A DNA stretch of 64,000 nucleotides from Deinandra increscens subsp. villosa (lineage: Eukaryota > Streptophyta > Magnoliopsida > Asterales > Asteraceae). The notes below the pieces were generated by a model. The model made no database searches, was not told the DNA's origin, and saw nothing but the letters and a program-made list of their open reading frames with translations. Numbering within the stretch: position 1 is the first letter of the stretch; every line of letters begins with the position of its first letter. The stretch spans positions 1,812,544 to 1,876,543 of the forward strand of contig JBCNJP010000009.1 of the NCBI GenBank assembly GCA_039602395.1. The letters run 5' to 3'. Positions 23,428-33,148 of the stretch are shown here, one piece after another. The position numbers and the translations under genes were made by a program.

Positions 23428-23757
23428 GGGCATGTGGTATACATGGTGTTGTAAAGTGGTGTTATCATGCCACGTGGATGATGACTGGATAACACCATTT
23501 GTATGATGTGATAGGGGTATACATGGTGTGGTGTGGTGTGTGGTGTTGTATTATTTTTTTATTAGTTTAAATAAATAAAAAATAAAAAGAAAATTAGGTG
23601 GCATAACTTGATTGGACATTTACCCTCAAATGTTGACCAAAACGCCGTGTAAATGTCCACGGATTCGTTCCACGCCAACGCAAAACGCATAGGGGGGCGG
23701 TGTTCCACGCCGTTATCCCCCAAAACGCCCCCCTTCACGCGGGTACACCGCATGCTC
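23428..23757. mobile_element. PIF/Harbinger-like MITE, 330 bp
   Basis: The left end gggcatgtggtatacatgg and the reverse complement of the right end, gagcatgcggtgtaccc, form imperfect TIRs. The trinucleotide taa flanks both sides (23425-23427 and 23758-23760). The interior contains ggtgtggtgtggtgtg-type repeats near the left end. It has no transposase. Confidence 0.75.
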
Positions 23758-23760
23758 TAA

Positions 23761-25197
23761 TTTTTGGCGAAATCAAGTGAATTGTGAGGAAAGTAACGTG
23801 ACATGACATGAATAAGACTTGAATGGAATTAAATGAGTTTGTGGAGTTAAAGTTAGTTTAATATCAAATTAATTTGTTGTGGAATTGCAAAGCACGTTAC
23901 AAGAGTGATGAATATTAAAAAGCTTGCGTTATATTTAGAATTCATAATTATATTGGGCTAAAATTATATTGCAAGCAACGTACATAAAAGGTAACGTGAA
24001 TCATTTTAAGGATGGACTGAAATTGGGCAACATTGGTTTGATAGAGTGAGCCCAGGAGAACCAGATTACGGGTATTAGACCATTTATAATAAATTTTGTT
24101 TTTAAAATATTTAAAAATATATAACAAATATTAATTTTTCTTGCCTACATTAACATCGTTATATTTAATCACTTCCTTAAATGTTAAGGGATAAAAAACA
24201 AGGTGAAAGGATTTATGGCGCTTCATGTGGAACCGAACCGATTGGGGGTGCACCGAATTTGTGTGTGTGTGTGTGTGGGTGGGTGGGTGGGGGGGGGGGG
24301 GGGGGGGGTATTTGATTATTTTAATTTGTTTAGTTTGGTTATTTTAGTTGGTTAAGGTATACCGAACCGATTGGGGGTGCACCGAATTTGGGGGGGGGGG
24401 GGGGGTATTTGATTATTTTAATTTGTTTAGTTTGGTTATTTTAGTTGGTTAATTTTTAACGATGGATATTTTAGAGACAGTACTGGTTTTGTTAGTTATA
24501 ATTATTGGCTAAAGTATTTATGATCATACCTAGGTGTAGGATTTGAAAGTTTTTATATATTTAGTTGTATTTGACTTTAGATTAAACCATGTGTCTCTAC
24601 ATGTCTTGTATGTTTACACTCTTTAGACGTTTATTGATTTATTATAAACTGAAAGTAACTTTCTTACTAGAACATTCGCGTTGTGTCACGAAACGAGTTT
24701 TAGTATTTGTTAGTCAATGCATCGTGTATTGATTTATTATTTAAGTTTATTTCTTGTTTAGTAACACCCTAGCTTGTGGCCTTGGTCGCAATTGAGTTCT
24801 TGTCTTATAACATGGTCGGATTCCTTTGCTAGCTTGAGTTCCTATTATAAAATCGTAGTGAATTATGTCTATGCAATTCTGTAAGATTCAATATAACTTG
24901 TTTGCACATCAACCACAATATCTTAACCCTAAAGTGATCATACTTTTGTTATCAGACTCTCTCTCTCTTGCTCATCAAAGTTTAGCACTTCTATTCTCTT
25001 TGTGGAACCATTTATCAAGCTCTCTGAGAAGGCCTGTTCGAGTAGGCTAACTCCAAAAGAAAATAAAAAGAGAGAGATAAAACTTTGGGAATAAAGTTTC
25101 TGATGTCTCATGGTGCCTTACAACCAAGTTTAAATAGAAAAACAAAGCAAAACATTAATGGAAAGAAGCTACTGACCTCCCTACATTCCAACAATAA
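23761..25197. other. Gene-free stretch with a poly(G) duplication
   Basis: No supported gene. It contains the poly(G) tandem duplication described separately. 24700-25050 has LTR-like composition but no defined ends. Confidence 0.45.
24226..24450. repeat. Tandem duplication containing long poly(G) runs
   Basis: A unit of roughly 120 bp occurs twice. Each copy starts with accgaaccgattgggggtgc, continues into a G-run and ends ttagttggttaa. The first copy carries (gt)n, then (gggt)n, then 20 or more consecutive G; the second carries a run of about 17 G. Homopolymers of this length are often miscounted in assemblies. On the G-rich strand they could form quadruplex structures. Confidence 0.85.
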
Positions 25198-25522
25198 CAC
25201 TATGTTCCCGAGTTCACTTAAGGAGAGAAAAGAAAAGAAAGGAAAAGAAAGGAAAGGAAAAGAGGGGAAAGGAAAAGAAAAGAAAGGGAGGAATTGTTTT
25301 CCTTCCAATTCCTTCCAAATCGGAAGGAAAGAAAAACCTAGAAAACTTGCCTAATTTTCTCTCCCTTTCCCTCCCTTTCCCTCCTTAAATGAAACTTGGG
25401 AACACACAATTTTTATTTCCCTTCCCTTTCTTTCTTTTAATGAAACTTGGGAACACAAAGTTCCATCTTTTTCCTTCCCTTTCCTTTCTTTTCCTCCCTT
25501 AAGTAAACTTGGGAACATAGTG
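25198..25522. mobile_element. CACTA-like MITE with purine-rich interior, 325 bp
   Basis: The ends cactatgttcccgagtt and, reverse-complemented from the right, cactatgttcccaagtt are near-perfect TIRs beginning CACTA. Subterminal copies of ttcccgagttcactta-like words recur. The interior is dominated by ggaaaagaaa on one arm and its complement on the other, so it can fold back. Frames over the purine tract (Lys/Glu/Gly-rich) are not genes. A related copy sits in a ferroportin intron at 35130-35433. No clear 3-bp target duplication is visible here. Confidence 0.65.
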
Positions 25523-25589
25523 TACAATAAGTGAAGAAGGATGTAGTATTTATAGAAAAAAAAGTTATTGTTAAAAAAAATCATAAAAT

Positions 25590-25960
25590 GAAACCACTAG
25601 GTGTACTGTGTAAACGGTCGTTGAAGACCACATGTGTAGTCGCCAACGACTATGGTCGAAACGACCATGGAATTATTTTAAAATAAAAAAAAAATAATTA
25701 AATCCGATAACGGTCGTTACAACTGTAAATGTGGTCGTCGTCGACCACGATCGTTACGACCTCAGAACGTCGACACACACCCGACAAGGCTGTCAGACAA
25801 TGTTCCAAGATTTCTGGAGACGAAAAATGTCGGCGGTCGTTTGACGGAAAACGACGGTCGTCGACGACCTTACCAAGGTATTAACGACCGTGAATGACAC
25901 ATGTCGCTCCGTGGTTGGTCATCGAGAACGGTCGTTTTGGGTTTCAATGGAGGTCGTTAG
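25590..25960. repeat. Cluster of gtcgt/acgac words
   Basis: Over about 370 bp the words ggtcgt, gtcgtc, acgacc and cgaccgt recur about twenty times in both orientations, making this GC-rich patch very different from its neighbours. There is no open frame of note. It may be the subterminal region of an unidentified DNA transposon, many of which carry clustered transposase-binding motifs. Confidence 0.6.
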
Positions 25961-27571
25961 CGACCGTTAAGGTGAGGCTAAAAGTTGGAAAAAAATTTTA
26001 TAGGGCTATTTTGGTCCCAAACTTGATCAAAAGGGTTTTTTTCGTCTTTTTCCTTAAATTATGACCCTAAATTCATGTGGTCAACCCATTTGTGCAAAAC
26101 ATCTAGCCATGCATTACGTGGATTTAAGTTTGGAAACAGTTAGGTCTTTTGATGAGTTCTCTGGGCTGAGGTGTGAGCCAATTTCTACCATTGGGCTTTA
26201 AAGGGTTGTGACTTGTGACGGGGTTTCTTTAGAATGTTTTATCCTTAAGTGATTTGATTTAAAAACGATCTATCTGTTGTTATGGTTGCTATGGGTTTTC
26301 TTTTGTTATCCTCAAGTGATTTGAGTGGGGACCGACTGTATACATATATCATATCCTACCATATTTTTATTTTGTACATGATATATCAGATTCATCACGC
26401 CATACATATCGTAGCACATATCAATTTTGTCATTGCTAAACAATACTTTGTTAATGTTTTACAGATTACTTCATACAATCATGTGATCGTCAAACAATAA
26501 TAACTATAAATACCTAATTTTTCTTCATTAATTCAAATGATAGTTCTTACAAATGAAAAAATTATATGTTTTGTATAACAAATAAAGACTTAAAATATTT
26601 ATGATCATGTGAGAGTTATATGATGAGTATCTGCAAGAAGAATTACAACTCAACCCAACGCCCTTTAAGAGCTTTCAATTCATCGATTATGCGGTTCGAA
26701 TCAAACTTTTCAACAATTTCTTTCTATACATAAATCAGTATGTTTGTAAAACCACAAGTTACAAGTATACAACATCTAATATTCTAATCATCATACAAGT
26801 TGATTGAATTCCATATTTACTTAAAGCGCCATCATCTTAAAATCCAAATTTTCATGACCCCTTACAATTTTAAATAAAACCCTCATATTAAAATTCCTTT
26901 TTATAAATTAACAAAGTTTATATGTAATTTTTCGAATGGGGGCCAATTAAATACGTAAAAGAATTTGAGTGGGGACCGACTGGATACATATAAAATTTTC
27001 CGAGTGGGAATCGACTCAATACATATAAAACTTTTCAAATATTTACACATATACTCGGGACTTCTGAGTAAAAAAACGACAGGGACCGAAATACCTTCCG
27101 ACCCTAATGAAGCTCCGCCCCTGATAATCGATTGACAAGTTCATTACTTCAAATGCAATAACAAAAAACCATTTCATTTTTATTTATTTTTTAAATGAAA
27201 TTTTGAACAACCATAAAAGTCTATATATTATATTATATATGGAGAATTTATTTAATTGGTCTTGAGTGTTTATTGGTTTGAATGTATTTGATCCCCACCA
27301 TCATGGATCAAAATTCAAAGATGAATAATAGATGAAACCTACATAATAAGAAAGGGCATTTGTCCGAGTTATATGAGGCGGTGATAGGCAGATTTCTTGA
27401 CCAAGAGATTATAAGTTTGATCTCTATAACTTTCAAATTTTATTATAATGGGTATTTAGACGGTGAGTTTTTTTTTATATTTAAAATAGGCTCAATTGAT
27501 GTGCTTGTCTACCCAACACACGAGAGACTGATATTTCCATCTGCTCTCAAGAATGTAAACGTCCTTTCATC
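25961..27571. other. Gene-free stretch with hAT-like relics
   Basis: No gene supported. The phrase gagtgggga(a/c)cgactg occurs near 26320, 26970 and, diverged, 27000. 27112-27122 reads gctccgcccctg, like the right end of the hAT-type MITE at 62642-62933. This suggests pieces of the same transposon class, but no left end could be paired. Confidence 0.4.
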
Positions 27572-27589
27572 ATTAGAGTTGCCTTAGAT

Positions 27590-27763
27590 TTTTTTTTTTG
27601 AACGGCAATTTCATTAAAACAAACACCCGACCCTTAGCAAGGCGCTAGAGCCGGGGAAAGAGAGAAACAATTACATGGAAAAGTTGAAATTACACCAATC
27701 ACTCCAATCACAAGTGCCTTTACTATTCCTAATCGAAAATCAAAAAAAGCTTAAAGACTTGAT
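27590..27763 (-). mobile_element. Retroposed LINE/SINE fragment with 18-bp target duplication
   Basis: Read on the minus strand, the insert ends with aatgaaattgccgttc followed by poly(A), seen here as a T-run starting at 27590. The 18-bp sequence attagagttgccttagat occurs directly before (27572-27589) and after it (27764-27781), a classic target-primed reverse-transcription signature. The 174-bp insert contains ccccggctctagcgccttgc but no reverse transcriptase, so it is a 5'-truncated LINE tail or a SINE using that tail. It shares its 3' end with the element at 9192-9283. Confidence 0.85.
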
Positions 27764-28103
27764 ATTAGAGTTGCCTTAGATAGCCATGACGTTATTCATT
27801 AGTAGTTAAAAAATAAGTAGATAAAACCGACATTAATAATTCTGTGTAGTCTTGATCAATCATCAAATAATACTACGATGTGTTTTTGAATGATTGTGAA
27901 GAGCTGTCTTCGGTCCCATCTCAAATAATTAAGGAGATCGATGTGCACGTGCGGATGACTACTACATTTCATTCATCATCATCCACTTAATTGGTTTGAT
28001 TTCTACCAATACATTAAATATTCAGGGTCAACGAGACCTCACAATGTTTGTACATTTGTCATGCGACTATTCTTTCAATATTATCACTCTCCCCTTATAC
28101 TAA

Positions 28104-28371
28104 GGCTAAGTGTAGTGGATAAGGCCTCAAATGTGGCATTATTCGTAATGTGGACGCTGACTGGAAAATAGGTTTTATGGTGCTTTATGGTGTAGTGGAT
28201 AAAGCCCCCATAACGCCCCACCAACCTCCCACTTTCAGCGTTATCTCTCTCATACCCCTCTCGAACTTTTGGCTGATAACGCCCCATAACGCCCCATCGT
28301 AGTGGGGGTGAGCGTTATGGGGGGCGTTATGGGCTAATTTTGTGCCCCATAACGCCCTATTACGGGTAGCC
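28104..28371. mobile_element. PIF/Harbinger-like MITE, 268 bp
   Basis: The left end ggctaagtgtagtgg pairs imperfectly with the reverse complement of the right end, ggctacccgtaataggg. The element is flanked by taa on both sides (28101-28103 and 28372-28374). The word gcgttatgggg and its complement ccccataacgc are repeated several times inside, so the interior can also fold. Confidence 0.72.
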
Positions 28372-28854
28372 TAACTAACTTTAGGACACAAAGAAATATG
28401 ATTTTTTAATGGTTACTATCGCTCTACTTCCAAATCCACCTAACTTGTTAATTGTAAGATTTGAACTCTTAACTTTTAAAAGTGTGAGCATCAAATACAC
28501 TTCAAGATATCATTGGGACAAATGACATATTGTAACAAATAATTTTGATGAATCAGAGGTGAATAGCAGTTGTTTTTTATTAGATCATGTGACTCTATTA
28601 GAAAGATAATACACGTGAGTATTAGAGGATATATTACACTTATATATTAATCTCTAGTAATATACAGGGGACATGTATACACAACTATTCAAGGAATCAA
28701 ATACTTTTATGGTATTAAAACAAAAACACTAGCGACCATCCAAAAATTTTCGAACCTTAACCCTAATTTGTCACCCTTCCCTGTTGGCAGCCACAGATCA
28801 ATCGCCGACCAGCACCCCACCTCACACTTCTGTCAGTTTTCATCTGATCCACCA

Positions 28855-29410
28855 TGACGGCAGATGAGTCCTCGTCCGATCCGCTCACCAAGATTCTCTA
28901 ACAGGCTTATGCGGTCACAATCATTTAACTCAAGGTTCGTCTAATGGATGGTACTAAGGTCACATACTCATTCTACATCAAGTTTTTCAAGCATCACGTT
29001 AAGACGTATAAGGTCGGTGATCATATTGAGGGCATCAAGGCACTGAAAGAAACCGATTCCAAATTTGTTATATGGGCGGAAATTAACTCCATTGTGTTGC
29101 AATGGATTTATGGTTCAGTTTTTGATGACATTCTGGTCTGGGTTCTTTTCAACGATACTACTGCTGACAAGGTAACAGGTTAAACTACAGGAAATTTTTA
29201 AGCAACAAAGGCTCTCGTGTTGCGGCCTTGGAACAACAGTTCACCAATCTCACAGTCGCTACCAGTTCACCTATGGACGACTACTATCAAAAGCTAACTG
29301 ATCTTGCAGATCAACATGATGATGTTGACATGCCGGTTGATGAAAATCGGTTGGTACTTCAATTGGTCCGGGGACTACTGCCGGAATATGATAGTAGAAG
29401 CAGTTTCTGC
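28855..29410 (+). pseudogene. Decayed Ty1/copia gag fragment
   Basis: Three frames together read as a copia Gag of the UBN2 type. First comes MDGTKVTYSFYIKFFKHHVK with DHIEGIKALKETD and QWIYGSVFDDIL, then ALEQQFTNLTVATSSPMDDY with QKLTDLADQ and LVRGLLPEYDS. Two stops lie in the first 80 bases of the frame and at least one frameshift separates the halves near 29180, so it cannot be expressed as one protein. No protease, integrase or reverse transcriptase follows; instead another LTR starts at 29457, suggesting that a second element truncated it or landed in it. Confidence 0.8.
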
Positions 29411-29456
29411 TTCTTCCTTGTTTCTTCTCCAATACTCAGCCTTCAAGGGTTCATCA

Positions 29457-30089
29457 TGTTGGAATATCTTGTGTCATAGTATATAATCATATAGCCAGAC
29501 ACACATGAGCATATGGGGTCACACACATATACACAGAGATACCAAAAGATATATATAATATATTTAATTGTATTTGTATTATGCATATAAACGCCTAAGA
29601 TCATGAGGTTAATTAACCGACCTTGATCATTGAGTGAGACTTAATGATTTCACTAAGATGTTAAATAATTAGCTAGCCTAATTAGTTTAATGTTATAGTT
29701 TAGTCCATTTTATTAAATGAGTAAAGATTTGTTAGTCTAGGGACTTAAGTGCAAGTTTCTAGTAATTAAGGATACTATATAATATCCTTATAAAAAAACC
29801 CCTAGTTCTCTCTCTCTCCCCTCTTGAAACTCACGACCGAAACCTCCCCCCTCTTTAGGATTTTCGATTTTGCTTCTTGATCAAGGCGAAGGACTAGCAT
29901 CCATTGGTGATCGTGGACGTGTAGTATGCGATTCTCCTAGAGAAGTTATTCGTTTAGAACTTAGTTTCTTCATCCACACTCAAGCATTCTTCGAAGGTAA
30001 TCTTTGTAGTTTGATTTTTCTGTTCATCATCTAAACAATATGTTGATCCTGGTGTAAGTGCCTTCGAAGGTATCCCTAAGGAACTAACA
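29457..30089 (+). mobile_element. LTR of a second copia-like element running into the gap
   Basis: The segment starts tgttggaatatcttg and ends aaggaactaaca, giving TG...CA ends over 633 bp. A TATA-like ccttataaaaaaacccc followed by a CT-rich leader (29785-29825) looks like the LTR promoter and transcription start. A primer-binding-site-like sequence follows at once (30091-30104). The far LTR and any gag-pol are not visible, because 30105-30519 is leader-like non-coding DNA that ends in the N gap. The LTR is followed by a PBS, so it is the 5' LTR of an element on the plus strand. Confidence 0.7.
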
Positions 30090-30090
30090 G

Positions 30091-30104
30091 TGGCATCACG
30101 AGCC
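30091..30104 (+). other. Degenerate primer-binding site
   Basis: tggcatcacgagcc lies one base after the LTR end. It resembles the initiator tRNA-Met primer site tggtatcagagcc used by many plant LTR retrotransposons, with a substitution and an extra base. Position supports the call; the mismatches lower confidence. Confidence 0.55.
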
Positions 30105-30519
30105 ATCATATTGGCATTTGATGGACCTTAAAGATTATGGATGATAAATGAGTTTTTATAAAAAACATAATAAAAATAAATCGTTATTTTTATAGCAGAT
30201 TCGCGATAAAACATGCACTTTTACCGCAGACTCAGATCGATACGGGCCTTTCTGTGAAAATGAGCCGTATCGGCAGCAAGAGGTTCGTCACGGGCCGTTC
30301 TGCGAGAACGAGTCGTTACGACATAATTTTTATCTTGATGTGCAAAACCAATGAAAACTTTGACCCGAATGTGTTTTTATTCTAGTGTGTTGAATTGTTG
30401 TGATGTTTGGGTTATTCTTTTGGTAGCCACTTGTATTTTTCGGCTATGTATTCATGTTTTTCATCTTGTAGCAATTGTTTCAGCATTTTTTTTTTGTATT
30501 TCAAGTTGATTAAATTAGT

Positions 30520-31019
30520 NNNNNNNNNNNNNNNNNNNNNNNNNNNNNNNNNNNNNNNNNNNNNNNNNNNNNNNNNNNNNNNNNNNNNNNNNNNNNNNNN
30601 NNNNNNNNNNNNNNNNNNNNNNNNNNNNNNNNNNNNNNNNNNNNNNNNNNNNNNNNNNNNNNNNNNNNNNNNNNNNNNNNNNNNNNNNNNNNNNNNNNNN
30701 NNNNNNNNNNNNNNNNNNNNNNNNNNNNNNNNNNNNNNNNNNNNNNNNNNNNNNNNNNNNNNNNNNNNNNNNNNNNNNNNNNNNNNNNNNNNNNNNNNNN
30801 NNNNNNNNNNNNNNNNNNNNNNNNNNNNNNNNNNNNNNNNNNNNNNNNNNNNNNNNNNNNNNNNNNNNNNNNNNNNNNNNNNNNNNNNNNNNNNNNNNNN
30901 NNNNNNNNNNNNNNNNNNNNNNNNNNNNNNNNNNNNNNNNNNNNNNNNNNNNNNNNNNNNNNNNNNNNNNNNNNNNNNNNNNNNNNNNNNNNNNNNNNNN
31001 NNNNNNNNNNNNNNNNNNN
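30520..31019. other. Assembly gap of 500 N
   Basis: Exactly 500 undetermined bases, the conventional size for a gap of unknown length. It hides the 5' part of the HSP70 gene and the continuation of the element that starts at 29457. Frames drawn through it have no meaning. Confidence 1.
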
Positions 31020-32105
31020 AAAAATCCAAAAGCATTGGGGAGGTTAAGGGTTGCTTGTGAGAATGCAAAAAGAGTTCTCTCAAGCACTACTCAAACGTCA
31101 ATCGAATTGGATTACTTGCATGAAGGGATTGATTTTTCCATGAAATTTACTCGGGCAAAATTTGAAGATCTGAACATGGATTCATTTGATAAATGCATTC
31201 AAATTGTGGAGAACTGTCTAAAGGATGCAAATATTGAGAAATCAAGTGTAGCTGAAGTTATACTAGTTGGTGGCTCCACTAGGATACCTAAAGTCCAACA
31301 AATGTTGCAGGAACTTTTCGACGGGAAAAAGCTATGCATGAGTGTGAATCCAGATGAGGCTGTTGCATATGGAGCAGCTGTTATCGCTGCAAAGTTAAAT
31401 GGTATCAATGATAAGAGTCTTCAAGATTTATTGTTGTCAGAGGTCACTCCTTTGTCACTTGGTGTAGAAACAACAGGAAATGAAATGAATGTTATCATCC
31501 CACGAAACACTACAATACCTACAAAAGCATCGAAACTCTTTGCTACAAATAGAGACAACCAACATTCTATAAACATCAAGGTGTATCAAGGTGAAAGAGC
31601 CAAATGTATAGATAATCATTTGTTAGGGAATTTCAAAATTTCTGGAATTCCACGTTCTCGCAAAGGTGTTCTACAAATTGAGGAAACTTTAGAAATAGAC
31701 GCAGATGGTATCCTTACGGTCACTGCTGAGATATTGTCCACAGGTAAGAAGGAGAAACTTGTCATCACAAGCAAAAATGGGAGTCTCTCCAAGAAAGAGA
31801 TTGAAAAGATGGTAAAAGATGGTGAGAAGTACAAAATTGAGGATCAAGAATACAAGATAAGAATGGATGCATACAAAGAATTAGAGGTTTGCTTAGACCA
31901 CATAAAGAAGAAGATCAAAGAATACAAGGTTAAGAAGGTGGAGCAACCTAATAACTTGAAGAACATGGAGAATGCCTTTGTTTACACAACCAAGTGGCTA
32001 AAGAAAAACCATGATGCTCCTTTTCAAAAGTTTCAGAGCAAAAAGGTATCCCTAGAGTGTGTTTGCAGGCCCCTAATAGCTAATCTTGAAGCTGTTAAAC
32101 ATTGA
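31020..32105 (+). CDS. HSP70 chaperone, 3' portion (5' end in gap)
   Basis: ATP-dependent chaperone of the cytosolic HSP70/HSC70 type. The frame enters from the gap as KNPKALGRLRVACENAKRVL, matching HSP70 from about residue 250, and runs 361 codons to a TGA stop. The end of the nucleotide-binding domain is clear: LNMDSFDKC, VAEVILVGGSTRIPKVQQML and VNPDEAVAYGAAV. The interdomain linker follows (LLLSEVTPLSLGVET), then the substrate-binding beta domain (NTTIPTKASKLF, VYQGERAKC, GIPRSRKGV) and a Lys-rich helical lid. There is no intron in this part. Oddities: it ends LEAVKH without the EEVD tail that cytosolic HSP70s use to bind TPR co-chaperones, and several normally invariant positions are changed. 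It is therefore a divergent, lineage-specific copy, perhaps poorly expressed. No stop or frameshift interrupts the visible part. Confidence 0.93.
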   Translation, partial: KNPKALGRLRVACENAKRVLSSTTQTSIELDYLHEGIDFSMKFTRAKFEDLNMDSFDKCIQIVENCLKDANIEKSSVAEVILVGGSTRIPKVQQMLQELFDGKKLCMSVNPDEAVAYGAAVIAAKLNGINDKSLQDLLLSEVTPLSLGVETTGNEMNVIIPRNTTIPTKASKLFATNRDNQHSINIKVYQGERAKCIDNHLLGNFKISGIPRSRKGVLQIEETLEIDADGILTVTAEILSTGKKEKLVITSKNGSLSKKEIEKMVKDGEKYKIEDQEYKIRMDAYKELEVCLDHIKKKIKEYKVKKVEQPNNLKNMENAFVYTTKWLKKNHDAPFQKFQSKKVSLECVCRPLIANLEAVKH

Positions 32106-33148
32106 GATTTTCTAAGGAGTTCTAATTAGTCAAACTGTTTCTATTTGATATGCTTATTTTCTAAGATACATTATTCAGCAAAATCGTCCATGTAAAGAAA
32201 AGAAGAAAAAAAAAAGAATGCTGAAACAGTGAATTATATGTTCTAGAACCATAAATTGTGTGCATAACAAGTTATAAAGTTGGATTATTGAAGTAATTTC
32301 TTTATCCATCACATGTTTTATTCACTCTCTTACGATGTTCTTATATATCTTGTAGAAGACTGATGAAGGAAATTAATAATTTATATGAAATTAGTTTCAT
32401 ATCATTAAGGAGAGCTACTCCAAATCGTATGCATTTGTTTTGAACATGATGCATCAAGTGTTAATTAAGTTGATATACGTCAGTTTTATAAGTTTTATAC
32501 ATTACTAAGTTTGTAACTCGTGTGTTACACGGGATGGCATGTAATCAACTTAACAGAAACATGAGCTAAGGTATATGTACGGTGGAGAAGCTTTCAAAGA
32601 AGCCATCTGGGACATTGTTTTTTAATGGAGGTAGTAAGAGTTTCAGTAAAGGCTGTCATCAATCCAAATACCTACAAAAAGTTTATAACATTTATAAACT
32701 ATATAAAAATAATCATGAATTTGAAGTGCAAAACTTAAAAGAGGATCTAGTGTTGCATTCTCCAGATTAGATGAAACAACCTGATAAAATTTTCTTTCGT
32801 TCTAACTATTGTCGCACGAGCAGTTGAGTCCACCAAATGTAGGTATTTTTTTGTCATTTATTGAAGTTTATAAAGTTATAATATGATTATTCACTTATGT
32901 TTTAGATTATTGTATGATCATTTAAATTGTTAGATACATAGATTCTTATTTGAATTAGGATTTGGGTTTTTTTATTATATATATGAGACTTAATTTGGTT
33001 TTATTTTTATTATGTGATTCGACCTGACTCAATCGGTCTCAAAATTATAACACTTAGAAATAGATAATAGACCTTTGAAAAAAAAAATCTAGATCCGCTA
33101 CTAAATTACCACAGTACTTAAAAACATAGGAAAACATTTATTAGTGGC
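32106..33148. other. Spacer between convergent HSP70 and ferroportin genes
   Basis: No gene. The two flanking genes point towards each other, so this holds both 3' UTRs. An AATAAA on the minus strand at 33137-33142 lies just past the ferroportin stop. A 62-codon plus-strand frame at 32582 shows no domain and is likely chance. Confidence 0.55.

Noticed and set aside
30407..31087. Long frames across the first N gap
   Set aside because: N bases cannot be translated; the frames are artefacts.
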